Shown in pieces: positions 27,584 through 36,681 of a stretch of 64,000 nt of DNA. A program made the translations under genes and the position numbers. The stretch comes from Cytophaga hutchinsonii ATCC 33406 (lineage in GTDB: Bacteria > Bacteroidota > Bacteroidia > Cytophagales > Cytophagaceae). Positions within the stretch are counted from its first letter, which is position 1; the number at the start of each line of letters is the position of its first letter. The notes below the pieces were generated by a model. That model was not told the origin of the DNA, did not search any database, and saw only the letters and a list, made by a program, of their open reading frames with translations. The DNA is taken from positions 4,356,001-4,420,000 of the forward strand of contig NC_008255.1 in assembly GCF_000014145.1 (NCBI RefSeq), in the 5' to 3' direction.

Positions 27584-28672
27584 GTGAGTTATATTGCAGC
27601 GATAGAAACGAGTGTGCCGGAGCATATGCATACACAAAAAGAGTTTACAACCTTTTATGCAAATTCCACAGAGGATGTTGACGTTCAGCGGAAGATTAAA
27701 ATTATTGCTTCTAAAACAGGAATTGAAAAGCGGTATTCGGTGCTAAAGGATTTTAATGCTCAGCCGGAAGATTTTGAATTTTTTCCAAAGGATGCTTCAT
27801 TACTTCCAGAACCCGGATTGTCAAAACGTATGGAGATCTTTAACAAAGAAGCTCTTCAGCTTTCCATTAAAACAATATCAAAGATTCCGGAATTCGATCA
27901 TATTAAAAATACAATCACGCACCTGATCACCGTAACGTGTACCGGTTTATTTGCACCGGGTCTGGATATACAGTTGATCCAGGCATTAGCATTGAAGCCG
28001 TCCATTAACAGAAGCAGCATTAATTTTATGGGTTGTAATGCCGCCATACTTGCGTTGAAGCAGGCGGATGTTATCTGTAAGGCAAATGGAAATGCAAACG
28101 TACTAATTGTATGCACGGAATTATGTTCGATCCATTTTCAAAAAGATTATTCGGATGACTATATTATCTCAAATCAGTTGTTCGGAGATGGTTGTGCTGC
28201 TGTACTTGTAACGGCTGATCCGGTAGCATATGCAACGGATCAATTAGTTAAAATAAATGAATTTCACTCCTTGCTTTTACATAAAGGCTATAATGATATG
28301 GCCTGGCAGTTATCGGAAACAGGTTTTAGAATGAATTTGACAACGTATGTGTCAGACCTGATCAATGGCAATATTAAACAGATGCTTGCAGACATAAATG
28401 TTGATGCGAATGCCATTAATTTTTGGGCCGTACATCCCGGAGGCAGAAAAATTATTGATGGCTTTTGTGAGGCATTGCGATTAGATAAAGGTCAGCTGGA
28501 AGCTTCTTATGATGTATTAAAAAATTACGGAAATATGTCTTCCCCGACAATCCTTTTTGTATTGAAACAGGTGCTTGATGGAAACAAAGAATCTGCAAAA
28601 GGCAAATCCCTATTGACAGCTGCGTTTGGGCCAGGATTGAGTATAGAAACGCTTACGCTGGTATATGCTTAA
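27584..28672 (+). CDS. Type III polyketide synthase
   Basis: 362 residues with a GTG start, 10 bases after the UbiA stop. The catalytic triad of chalcone/stilbene-type synthases is visible: C151 (FMGCNAAI), H284 (AVHPGGRK) and N317 (NYGNMSSPT). These homodimeric enzymes extend an acyl-CoA with malonyl-CoA and cyclise the chain to resorcinols, pyrones or phloroglucinols. The Cys motif and length fit the bacterial alkylresorcinol/pyrone group better than plant enzymes, but starter and product cannot be told. It overlaps the methyltransferase gene by 8 bases. Confidence 0.92.
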   Translation: MSYIAAIETSVPEHMHTQKEFTTFYANSTEDVDVQRKIKIIASKTGIEKRYSVLKDFNAQPEDFEFFPKDASLLPEPGLSKRMEIFNKEALQLSIKTISKIPEFDHIKNTITHLITVTCTGLFAPGLDIQLIQALALKPSINRSSINFMGCNAAILALKQADVICKANGNANVLIVCTELCSIHFQKDYSDDYIISNQLFGDGCAAVLVTADPVAYATDQLVKINEFHSLLLHKGYNDMAWQLSETGFRMNLTTYVSDLINGNIKQMLADINVDANAINFWAVHPGGRKIIDGFCEALRLDKGQLEASYDVLKNYGNMSSPTILFVLKQVLDGNKESAKGKSLLTAAFGPGLSIETLTLVYA

Positions 28673-29357
28673 ATTCAGGAGTCATACAAAAGAATTACTG
28701 GATGGAGACGCAATTCCTGAAAAGGATTTGTTTCAAAATCTGAAAGAATTAGACACTATAAATAAATTGCTTGGCGGATATAAGATCAGCTTGTCTGCCA
28801 TTGATGAACTGATTAAAAATGCTGCTGCATATAAGCTTGTAGATATAGGCTGTGGCGGAGGTGATACATTAAAATATATGTATCACTGGGCCAAAAGAAC
28901 GGATAAAAATCTTTCATTGGTTGGCATTGATATTAAACCGGTTTGTATTGAATATGCAAAAACAAATACAGCTGATTTGCCTATTCAGTATATCTGCGAT
29001 GATTATAAACAGGCGTTTAATCATATTGAAAAAATTGATTTTATTCACGCGTGTTTATTTTGTCATCACCTTTCAGAAGAACAACTTGTAGAACTGATTC
29101 AGTTTGCTTTAATAAATAAAACAACATTGGTTGTGAATGATCTTGAACGCAATCCGATCGCATATTATTCCATCAAATGGCTGACAGCAATTTTTTCTCA
29201 TTCGTATCTGGTGAAAAATGATGCGCCGCTTTCTGTTGCACGCGGATTTAAAAAGAAAGAATGGGAAGCGCTTCTGAAAAAGGCAGGAGCTGCAACGTAT
29301 TCGGTTAAAAATAAATGGGCATTCCGCCATCAGGTGATTGTTTATGGAAATCAATAA
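28665..29357 (+). CDS. Class I SAM-dependent methyltransferase
   Basis: 230 residues. SAM-binding motif I is VDIGCGGGDTL (about residue 65) and motif II ends in VGIDIKPVCIEYA. The post-motif region IDFIHACLFCHHLSEEQ fits small-molecule methyltransferases. Its place between a type III PKS and a flavoprotein recalls the Streptomyces srs operon, where SrsB methylates an alkylresorcinol. Translational coupling is likely at both ends (8-base and 14-base overlaps). Confidence 0.87.
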   Translation: MLKFRSHTKELLDGDAIPEKDLFQNLKELDTINKLLGGYKISLSAIDELIKNAAAYKLVDIGCGGGDTLKYMYHWAKRTDKNLSLVGIDIKPVCIEYAKTNTADLPIQYICDDYKQAFNHIEKIDFIHACLFCHHLSEEQLVELIQFALINKTTLVVNDLERNPIAYYSIKWLTAIFSHSYLVKNDAPLSVARGFKKKEWEALLKKAGAATYSVKNKWAFRHQVIVYGNQ

Positions 29358-30477
29358 CAAACCCTATAAATGTGCTGTTATCGGAGGCGGTGTTGCAGGT
29401 CTAAGCCTTGCTATTCAGCTTGCGGACCATGGTCTGGATGTTATTGTATTTGAAAAGAATACGTATCCGTTTCATAAAGTCTGCGGCGAATATATTTCAA
29501 TGGAAAGCTGGAATTTTTTGCTTTCATTGGGTTTGCCGCTGACAGAAATGCATCTTCCGCATATAAAACAACTAGGTATTTCTTCTGAAAAAGGCTTTAT
29601 GCTTCAGGCACCGTTAGCATTGGGCGGCTTTGGAATAAGCCGTTTTACACTGGATCAGCAATTGTATTTTTTAGCAAAGGCAAAGGGCGTCCGGGTTATT
29701 GAAAATTGCAGAGTAACACATGTTACAAACGATGCTGATCAGATAACATGCATCACAACATCTGCCGGAATATTTACTGCAGAAATTGTTTGCGGCAGTT
29801 ATGGAAAATATACACCCGCGTTTGCCAAAAATGAAACCAATTCAAAAAAGGAAGTTATAAATTACATAGGCGTTAAATATCATATTAAAACTGATTTCCC
29901 AAATAATAAAATTGAATTGCATAATTTTGAAGGCGGTTACTGCGGTATTTCAAAAGTTGAAAACAATACATATTGTTTGTGTTATTTATCTGCTTCAGAT
30001 CAATTGAAGCAGGCAGATAATGATATAAAAATCCTGGAAGAAACTATATTGTTTCGGAATAAATACCTGAAACAAATTTTTACGGAATCGAAATTTTTGT
30101 TTCAGCAGCCTGTTGTTACCAGCAATGTTACCTTTCATAAAAAAAATACATATGTAAACGGCATTTTCTTAGTAGGTGATGCTGCCGGTTCGATAACACC
30201 GCTCTGCGGAAACGGCATGAGCATGGGCTTACGCGGATCATTTATTCTGGCGCAACTGTTGATTTCCTTTTATAAAACAAACAGCCGTAAAAAACCGCTG
30301 ATTGCCGCATATCAGCATGAATGGAATAAACAGTTTAATACACGCATACAAACAGGATATTATCTTCAACACCTGTTTGGCAAAAAAAACACAACACATC
30401 TTGTTTTGAAAACACTGGATAAACTTCCGGGGCTTACTCAAAAAATTATTGGACTTACGCACGGGAAACCGTTTTGA
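29344..30477 (+). CDS. FAD-dependent oxidoreductase, geranylgeranyl-reductase/monooxygenase type
   Basis: 377 residues from the ATG at 29344. The FAD Rossmann loop is VIGGGVAGLSLAIQLADHG, followed by KVCGEYIS, the signature shared by geranylgeranyl reductases and related group A flavoproteins. The second FAD motif is LVGDAAGSITPLCGNGMSMG. The family includes prenyl-chain reductases and aromatic hydroxylases or halogenases. In this operon it may hydroxylate the polyketide ring (as SrsC does) or reduce the prenyl tail; sequence alone does not decide. Confidence 0.87.
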   Translation: MEINNKPYKCAVIGGGVAGLSLAIQLADHGLDVIVFEKNTYPFHKVCGEYISMESWNFLLSLGLPLTEMHLPHIKQLGISSEKGFMLQAPLALGGFGISRFTLDQQLYFLAKAKGVRVIENCRVTHVTNDADQITCITTSAGIFTAEIVCGSYGKYTPAFAKNETNSKKEVINYIGVKYHIKTDFPNNKIELHNFEGGYCGISKVENNTYCLCYLSASDQLKQADNDIKILEETILFRNKYLKQIFTESKFLFQQPVVTSNVTFHKKNTYVNGIFLVGDAAGSITPLCGNGMSMGLRGSFILAQLLISFYKTNSRKKPLIAAYQHEWNKQFNTRIQTGYYLQHLFGKKNTTHLVLKTLDKLPGLTQKIIGLTHGKPF

Positions 30478-30524
30478 TTTATATATTTAATCATACTATA
30501 GTTACGTTATCGGATACATAATCA

Positions 30525-31298
30525 ATGGCTGGATTTTCAGTATACATACCTTGTGATGCATTAAAGCCATTTGTTAAAAGTCTGGCTATTTCAGAAAATG
30601 AACACGAACAGGTTTATAAAGTAATTCCGGATACAGCCCTTGTTTTAGGTTTTCAATACAAAGGAAAACTGGCGTATCTAGATGGGTCAAATGAATTGCC
30701 GCTGGCACGTTCGGGTGTAAGCGGACTGAGTGATCACTATAAAATATTTAAAAACTCGGCGGGTATTGGTACCGTGCTGGTTTTCTTTACAGAAACCGGA
30801 GCAGCGCATTTTTTCAAACAGCCGTTGCATGAATTATTCAGGGAAAGTATTTCACTGGATAACTTTATGTTTCAATCCGAATTGTTGATTCTGGAAGCAC
30901 AGCTGGGTGAATCGAAAACAGACCTTGAGCGGATCTCCGTTGTAGAACGGTTTTTACTTTCAAAAATCCGTAGTATTGAACCGGATAAACTAGTATTGGC
31001 AGCCCTTGCACTTATTCATAAAAGCAAAGGCATGATCCGTATCACAGAATTGATGGCGCAGTTACACATCAGTCAAAGCCCGTTGGAAAAGAGATTCAGG
31101 CAGGCAGTAGGCGCATCACCTAAAAAGTTTTCTTCCATTGTGCGGCTAAAACATGCTATTCAGCAGCAGACGCATTCAAACTCCCTTACTGAATTAAGTT
31201 ACGAACTGGGCTTTTACGATCAGGCACATTTTATCAAAGAGTTCAAAAAATTTACCGGAGATACACCAGAGATTTTTTTTTCTTCTCAAAATTCGTAA
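30525..31298 (+). CDS. AraC-family transcriptional regulator
   Basis: 257 residues. The N-terminal 140 residues form the sensor domain seen in many Bacteroidota AraC proteins (opening FSVYIPCDALKPFVKSL). The C-terminal double HTH has TELMAQLHISQSPLEKRFRQ and LGFYDQAHFIKEFKKFTG. It is 47 bases after the flavoprotein gene, so it might regulate the polyketide operon or the following YbcV-like gene. No operator was recognised. Confidence 0.87.
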   Translation: MAGFSVYIPCDALKPFVKSLAISENEHEQVYKVIPDTALVLGFQYKGKLAYLDGSNELPLARSGVSGLSDHYKIFKNSAGIGTVLVFFTETGAAHFFKQPLHELFRESISLDNFMFQSELLILEAQLGESKTDLERISVVERFLLSKIRSIEPDKLVLAALALIHKSKGMIRITELMAQLHISQSPLEKRFRQAVGASPKKFSSIVRLKHAIQQQTHSNSLTELSYELGFYDQAHFIKEFKKFTGDTPEIFFSSQNS

Positions 31299-31379
31299 AA
31301 ACGATTTTTTACAATTCGGGCAAGAGATCTTTTCAAATATTTGTATCAGAAATGTATCAGATATCAAACAACTACTTAT

Positions 31380-31769
31380 ATGTTTACACTTGAACAGATT
31401 AAAGCGGCACATGCCAAAGTAAAAAGCGGCGCAGATTTTCCTTCATATATTCAGGAACTTATAGGCTTAGGCCTGAAGCAATATACGCAGTTTGTAAGCG
31501 ACGGGCATACAATTTATTCCGGAACGGATAATGTTACCATTCAGTCAGAAGCAAAATATCCGGCATTTACTATCGCTGAGAAGGCAGACAAAGCAAAACT
31601 AAAACAGGATCTGGGGATACACCAGCAGGGCGGCACGAATTACATGACATTTTGTGAACAGGCAGCAGCTGCAGGTGTTGAAACATGGATTGTTGATATG
31701 CACAACATGACCTGTATATATTATGATAAAAGCGGAAATGAGATGCTTGCGGAAAACATCCCTGCATAG
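31380..31769 (+). CDS. DUF1398 (YbcV-like) protein
   Basis: 129 residues from the ATG at 31380. MFTLEQIKAAHAKVKSGADF, then YIQELIGLGLKQYTQFVSDG and the end GVETWIVDMHNMTCIYYD match the DUF1398 family, small cytoplasmic proteins of unknown function. In this phylum they often lie next to AraC-type regulators, as here. A stem-loop follows at 31779-31810. Confidence 0.8.
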   Translation: MFTLEQIKAAHAKVKSGADFPSYIQELIGLGLKQYTQFVSDGHTIYSGTDNVTIQSEAKYPAFTIAEKADKAKLKQDLGIHQQGGTNYMTFCEQAAAAGVETWIVDMHNMTCIYYDKSGNEMLAENIPA

Positions 31770-31778
31770 ATAATGAAA

Positions 31779-31810
31779 ATTAGCCGCTCCGCCGCTTCGT
31801 AGCGGCTAAT
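31779..31810. terminator. GC-rich stem-loop after YbcV-like gene
   Basis: ATTAGCCGCT (31779-31788) pairs with AGCGGCTAAT (31801-31810). The plus-strand tail is A-rich rather than T-rich, so termination efficiency is uncertain. Confidence 0.45.
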
Positions 31811-31855
31811 AAAAATGTCAGCAAGTTTCAGATTTTATTATCGTTAAAAACTGAA

Positions 31856-31863
31856 TACTTTTG
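31856..31863 (+). promoter_or_regulatory. -7 promoter element (TACTTTTG) of the Ada-AlkB operon
   Basis: Exact TAnnTTTG match 19 bases before the ATG at 31883. No clear TTG was found at the -33 distance. Confidence 0.5.
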
Positions 31864-31882
31864 TGTGTAAAGTATCAGTAGA

Positions 31883-32731
31883 ATGAACGAACAGGAACAG
31901 ACCAATTACAGCCGTATAGCAGAAGCGATTGAATACATCCGGGCGCACTATAAAGAACAGCCGGGTCTTGATGAAGTTGCAGAGAAAGTTCATTTAAGTC
32001 CGTTTCATTTTCAACGGATATTTACAGAATGGGCAGGTATAAGTCCGAAAAAATTTTTACAATATATAAGCATTCAGCATGCAAAAGAATTATTAAATCA
32101 GTCGCAGCCAACGTTGTTTGATATTGCAGATACTGTTGGTTTGTCTAGTACAAGCAGGCTGCATGACTTGTTCATAAAAATAGAAGGTATGACGCCGGGC
32201 GAATATAAAAACAGCGGTGAAAATCTTTCTATTCAGTATAGTTTTTCAGATACACCGTTCGGAAAAATACTGGTAGCTTCTACATCTAGTGGAATCTGTC
32301 AGTTAACATTTATTGAAAGTGAACAGGACGGACTTACGCGTCTGCAGTCTGTTTTTTCAAATGCCAGCTATACACATGCTGTAAATGAAATGCATGAAAA
32401 TGCGCTGCGTATTTTTTCAATGGATTGGTCGAAGCTGAAACAGATAAAACTGCATTTGAAAGGAACAGATTTTCAATTAAAAGTCTGGGAAGCATTATTA
32501 AAAATTCCTGTGGGTACATTAACAACCTATGGAGATATTGCTTCAAAAATTTATAAGCCTTCAGCTTCCAGAGCCGTAGGGACAGCAATTGGCAGTAATC
32601 CGATCGCGTTTTTAATTCCGTGTCACCGGGTGATACAGACAAGCGGAAATATTGGAGGGTATATGTGGGGGCCAACAAGAAAGACTGCCATAATAGGTTG
32701 GGAAGCAGCTAAAATTGAGGGCACGAAATAA
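31883..32731 (+). CDS. Ada-like fusion: AraC HTH plus O6-methylguanine-DNA methyltransferase
   Basis: 282 residues. Residues about 5-110 form an AraC double HTH (VAEKVHLSPFHFQRIFTEWA). Residues about 115-282 are the methyltransferase, with the acceptor Cys C247 in IPCHRV and the arginine-finger/turn segment SRAVGTAIGSNP. It removes O6-alkyl from guanine by suicide transfer and probably activates alkylation genes. The Ada N-terminal zinc domain (methylphosphotriester sensor with four Cys) is missing, so sensing may differ from E. coli Ada. The stop overlaps the alkB start by one base (TAATG). Confidence 0.93.
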   Translation: MNEQEQTNYSRIAEAIEYIRAHYKEQPGLDEVAEKVHLSPFHFQRIFTEWAGISPKKFLQYISIQHAKELLNQSQPTLFDIADTVGLSSTSRLHDLFIKIEGMTPGEYKNSGENLSIQYSFSDTPFGKILVASTSSGICQLTFIESEQDGLTRLQSVFSNASYTHAVNEMHENALRIFSMDWSKLKQIKLHLKGTDFQLKVWEALLKIPVGTLTTYGDIASKIYKPSASRAVGTAIGSNPIAFLIPCHRVIQTSGNIGGYMWGPTRKTAIIGWEAAKIEGTK

Positions 32732-33333
32732 TGGACCTTTTTAATCAAGACCCGACGGCAAATCTCTTGCCCTTTGATGGCATTGTTCAGTATTATGGTC
32801 CGGTTATGAAGCGTGATACGGCCGATCACTATTTAAATACATTACTGCAGGATATTGAATGGAAAAATGATGAAGCTATTATTTATGGCAAACATATTAT
32901 CACCAAACGTAAAGTTGCGTGGTACGGAGATCGTGCTTTTTCTTATACCTATTCAAATACAACCAAACAGGCATTGATATGGACAAAAGAATTGCTTGAA
33001 CTGAAGCAGTTAGTTGAAAAACTAACCGGCGACACATTTAATTCCTGCTTGTTGAATTTGTATCATACTGGAGAGGAAGGAATGGCCTGGCATAGCGACG
33101 ATGAAAAATCATTGGGCTTAAATACCTGTATTGCATCGCTAAGTTTTGGTGCTGAACGGAAATTTTCTTTAAAACATAAAACAACCGGCGATACAGTTAT
33201 TCAAATGTTGCAACACGGAAGTTTGCTGGTAATGAAAGGCGCAACACAAACCAATTGGCTGCATTGCCTGCCTAAAACTAAAAAAGTACTTTTGCCGCGT
33301 GTGAATCTTACGTTCCGGACAATTATTAAATAA
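32731..33333 (+). CDS. alkB: AlkB-like 2-oxoglutarate/Fe(II) dioxygenase, DNA repair
   Basis: 200 residues. Iron ligands are H121 and D123 (WHSDDE) and H178 (NWLHCLP). The 2-oxoglutarate-binding arginines are near the end (PRVNLTFRTI). The nucleotide-recognition lid NSCLLNLYHTGEEGMAWHS is of the AlkB/ALKBH2-3 type. It oxidatively removes methyl groups from 1-methyladenine and 3-methylcytosine. Coupled to the Ada-like gene, it makes a two-gene adaptive-response operon. Confidence 0.92.
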   Translation: MDLFNQDPTANLLPFDGIVQYYGPVMKRDTADHYLNTLLQDIEWKNDEAIIYGKHIITKRKVAWYGDRAFSYTYSNTTKQALIWTKELLELKQLVEKLTGDTFNSCLLNLYHTGEEGMAWHSDDEKSLGLNTCIASLSFGAERKFSLKHKTTGDTVIQMLQHGSLLVMKGATQTNWLHCLPKTKKVLLPRVNLTFRTIIK

Positions 33334-33339
33334 TGCAGG

Positions 33340-33575
33340 GGAACAGACTGATTAAGCAACAATTTCATCAAATCCTTCTTCCGGAGATTTTAATGTTACG
33401 TTAAAAAACCCAACAACACGTATTGCTGTCTGGACTCCAAAGGTGCTGTAGTAAAGCAGCTGGTCAAATTCGGAATGCTCTCTTGAATTTGGGATGAATT
33501 TCTTACAGGTATTTATACAATTCAATTATATACATAGATAATACAACAGAAATTATTCGCGTTGTGAAGATCTGA
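33340..33575 (+). pseudogene. Decayed T9SS C-terminal sorting domain
   Basis: Reading across frames gives ISSNPSSGDFNVTLKNPTTR, then after a frameshift and two stops ..AVVKQLVKFGN.., then TGIYTIQLYTDNTTEIIRVV. This aligns piece by piece with the last about 75 residues of the M6 protease at 34138 (SPNPSVESFTITLKKPSAL.., LLTGIYMLSVVYTDNTTENI). It is the tail of a lost paralogue; its body has been deleted back to the alkB stop. Its own terminator still follows at 33631. Confidence 0.75.
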
Positions 33576-33630
33576 TTTTTATAACGCAATAACAGATAAC
33601 AAAAATCATTACGTAGCTGGAATGGTTTTT

Positions 33631-33668
33631 AAAGTCCGGATAACAACTGTTATCCGGACTTTTTATTA
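33631..33668 (+). terminator. Intrinsic terminator behind the decayed T9SS gene
   Basis: 15-bp stem: AAAGTCCGGATAACA (33631-33645) with TGTTATCCGGACTTT (33648-33662), then a T-rich tail. It resembles the terminator of the intact gene at 36571 (AAGTCCCGGCA..), supporting common origin. Confidence 0.85.
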
Positions 33669-34137
33669 TTTGCTCAGCCATTAAATAAGTTGTTTGACGC
33701 CGGTTATCCTTTCAATGCAACCATTCAATCATTATACATTTTTATACGTGTACGATTAAATATTTTTGTTTAGAAAGTTCGACAAAGCGTACGTTCAATC
33801 TCAGGATTATTACATTCAGTTTAAACCAAACCCAGTTAGAAAATGAAAAACCAGCATTTCACGTAACACAGTCAGAAATGTTTTTCTTTGACGGTTACAA
33901 ACCATCTGCACCGTAAGATTTATCCTTTGTTAACTAATGAAATCTCTTTTAGCAAAATATATAATCTTATAAAGAATCGTTTTAATGCATTCAATAATCA
34001 AAAACAGACATTTGTTATTGTAACACAATCTGTTTAGTATTAAAACGATATGTCTACCGGTATTGTATTCTTTTTAATAACAATCTTTTCAATCGTTTTT
34101 ACAGCAGTATTAAATTTCAACTTAAGCATTTTACATT
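33669..34137. other. Long leader region of the M6 protease gene
   Basis: 469 AT-rich bases with no convincing ORF. TATTTTTG (33761-33768) matches the -7 consensus but is 370 bases from the start. Short open stretches (for example at about 33843) are interrupted. Whether further remnants of the lost paralogue lie here I cannot tell. Confidence 0.45.
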
Positions 34138-36528
34138 ATGAAAAAACTAATATCTAAAATGAGGAGTGTTTCGCTTACCTGCATTATTTTCATGTTCGTA
34201 TTCTCCCTCTCTGTGCAGGCATCTTACATGAAGGATGTACCTGTTAAAGTAAAGCAACCTGATGGAACAGAGTTAACGTGTCTGGCAACGGGTAATGAAT
34301 TTCACAACTGGCTTCACGACGCAAAAAATTTCACTATTATAAAAAATCCTGTTACGGGATATTATGTGTATGCAATTTTAGTGAATGGAAAATTAGCACC
34401 GTCAGCATTTATTGCTGGCAAAACCGATCCGGCTTCAAAAGGTATTTTACCGGGTGTCAATCTGAGTGAAACCGAAGTAGCTAAAAAGACACAGGAACTG
34501 AAAGCTCAAAAAGCAATTCCTCAGTCAAACCTGAGAACTGCTGCAGCAGCTCCTGTACGCCCGGCTACAGGTATCTATAACAACCTTGTTATATTTATCA
34601 GCTTCAGCGATCAGGCAGAAATTTCAACGCCGCTTTCGCAGATTACACCAAAATTTAATACATTAGGAATAAATTCTGTGCGTGATTTTTACAAAGAAGT
34701 TTCAAACAGTCAGCTGGATGTGGTAACAAGTTTTTATCCGGTTTCTTCAGGAACATATCCGATCTCGTATCACGATTCTCATCCAAGAAGTTATTATACA
34801 AAAGATGCGCCGGATGGGTACAACAATACAAGTCCGGATTTAACAACACGCGAGCATACCTTATTGGCAAATGCAGTAAGAGCTGTGCAAAATCAGGTGC
34901 CGGCAAACTTATTGATCGATGGGGATAATGATGGAAACATAGACAATATTGTTTTTGTAATCAATGGATACAATGAAGGCTGGTCAGATCTGTTATGGCC
35001 GCACCGTTGGTCATTGTTCTCTGAAACAGTTTCCATTAATGGGAAAAGAGCATACGACTATAATGTTATTTTTACAGAAGCATTAGGCGTTGGTGTGATC
35101 TGTCACGAATTGTTCCATTCTTTTGGCGCACCGGATCTATACCATTATACCGATTATCCGCATGATCCGGTGGGTGATTGGGATTTAATGGCAAGCGGCG
35201 ACTGGAATACACCAAGACATATGACCGTACATTTTAAACAACGTTATGCGCATTGGGTCGCCAGCGTACCAACACTTACTGCAGCAGGAAGATATAGCCT
35301 GGCTCCGTTGTCACGTTCTCCTTATGCAGCTTACAGAATCAACCTGCCTGATACAGATCAGTTCTTAATGTTAGAATACAGAAAAAAAGAAGGCCGCTAT
35401 GAATCCGCACTAAGCGGACAGGAAGGTTTAATCATCTATAGAGTCAATCCGAATATTGAAGGGAATGCAAATAATGGTCCGGAAGAATTATATATCTTCA
35501 GACCGGATGGAACAAACAGTGTAAATGGAAGTTTGTATCAGGCAGCCTTTTCTCAAACAAACAGCAGGACACGTTTCGATGATTATACCAATCCGGCATG
35601 TTTTCTTACAGACGGAACACCGGGAGGCTTACCTGCTTTTTATGGCATTACAAATGTATCTGTACTGGGTGATGTTATAAGCTTTGATTATATGGGTGGA
35701 GATACAGGAAATAAACTTCCTGTTGTTCAAATTACAAATCCTAAAAGCACATCAACACTTACTGCTCCGGCATCGTTTGTAATTGTTGCCAATGCAAGTG
35801 ACGCAGATGGAAGTATTGCAAAGGTAGAATTTTTCAACGGAACAACATTATTAGGAACAGTTACTTCAATACCATATAGCTTCTACTGGCAAAATGTTGC
35901 AGCAGGTACCTATACAATAATTGCTAAAGCTACAGATAATGGAGGTGCAACCGCTACTACATCTGTAACAATAACAGTACAGCCAGGTGCTTCACTGGAA
36001 GATATTATCGGAAATGCATGCGGACAGAATGGCGGCACGGCTACATATAGCCTGAATGCCTCTAACCGTACAAATGCTACCGGATATAACTGGTGGTATA
36101 CAGGAAACAAGCAATCCTTAACACCTGTTGTGAATCAGCCTTATAACGCAGTAATGACATATGGTTCGGCGTTCTCCGGTGGTCAGTTGTGTGTAGGTGT
36201 AAACTATAGTGCTGCTCCGTGGTACAAACAATTCTGTAAAAATCTTTCTGCTTGTCCATCAAACATTAATGCGTTCAGAGTAGATGAAACAGAACAAACC
36301 ACAACAGTAGTTTCGCCAAACCCATCTGTTGAAAGCTTTACAATAACGTTGAAAAAGCCATCGGCGTTGATCACGATAATGGATTCAAAAGGTACGGCTG
36401 TAAAACAACTGTCTGGTGCGGAAGGAACGGTTGAATTTGGCAATGATCTGCTTACAGGAATTTATATGCTTTCTGTTGTGTATACAGATAACACAACAGA
36501 AAATATTCGCGTGGTGAAAATAAAATAA
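34138..36528 (+). CDS. Secreted M6-family metalloprotease with Ig-like module and T9SS sorting domain
   Basis: 796 residues. A signal peptide (about 1-28) is followed by the protease region of immune-inhibitor-A type, with the zinc site HELFHSFGAPDLYHY (H323, E324, H327). Residues about 525-615 are an Ig-like module (LPVVQITNPKSTSTL, ASDADGSIAKVEFFNGTTLL). Residues about 620-700 form a Trp/Cys-containing domain of unknown function. The last about 75 residues are a T9SS type A sorting domain (VVSPNPSVESFTITLKK ending in IRVVKIK), so the protein is exported through the outer membrane and anchored or released. It probably degrades extracellular protein. Confidence 0.9.
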   Translation: MKKLISKMRSVSLTCIIFMFVFSLSVQASYMKDVPVKVKQPDGTELTCLATGNEFHNWLHDAKNFTIIKNPVTGYYVYAILVNGKLAPSAFIAGKTDPASKGILPGVNLSETEVAKKTQELKAQKAIPQSNLRTAAAAPVRPATGIYNNLVIFISFSDQAEISTPLSQITPKFNTLGINSVRDFYKEVSNSQLDVVTSFYPVSSGTYPISYHDSHPRSYYTKDAPDGYNNTSPDLTTREHTLLANAVRAVQNQVPANLLIDGDNDGNIDNIVFVINGYNEGWSDLLWPHRWSLFSETVSINGKRAYDYNVIFTEALGVGVICHELFHSFGAPDLYHYTDYPHDPVGDWDLMASGDWNTPRHMTVHFKQRYAHWVASVPTLTAAGRYSLAPLSRSPYAAYRINLPDTDQFLMLEYRKKEGRYESALSGQEGLIIYRVNPNIEGNANNGPEELYIFRPDGTNSVNGSLYQAAFSQTNSRTRFDDYTNPACFLTDGTPGGLPAFYGITNVSVLGDVISFDYMGGDTGNKLPVVQITNPKSTSTLTAPASFVIVANASDADGSIAKVEFFNGTTLLGTVTSIPYSFYWQNVAAGTYTIIAKATDNGGATATTSVTITVQPGASLEDIIGNACGQNGGTATYSLNASNRTNATGYNWWYTGNKQSLTPVVNQPYNAVMTYGSAFSGGQLCVGVNYSAAPWYKQFCKNLSACPSNINAFRVDETEQTTTVVSPNPSVESFTITLKKPSALITIMDSKGTAVKQLSGAEGTVEFGNDLLTGIYMLSVVYTDNTTENIRVVKIK

Positions 36529-36569
36529 ACGCCTTTTCAAACAGTAAACAATACATTTTGTATTAAGTT

Positions 36570-36606
36570 AAAGTCCCGGCAGCAGGTTGTTGCCGGGACT
36601 TTTTTA
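36570..36606 (+). terminator. Intrinsic terminator after M6 protease
   Basis: Stem AAGTCCCGGCA (36571-36581) with TGCCGGGACTT (36591-36601), followed by five or more T. Confidence 0.88.
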
Positions 36607-36681
36607 TTCTCATTTAAACCCACTTGATTTAATAAAACAAAATGATGAACTTATAGGAATTAAAAGTCTCTAATAACGTGT

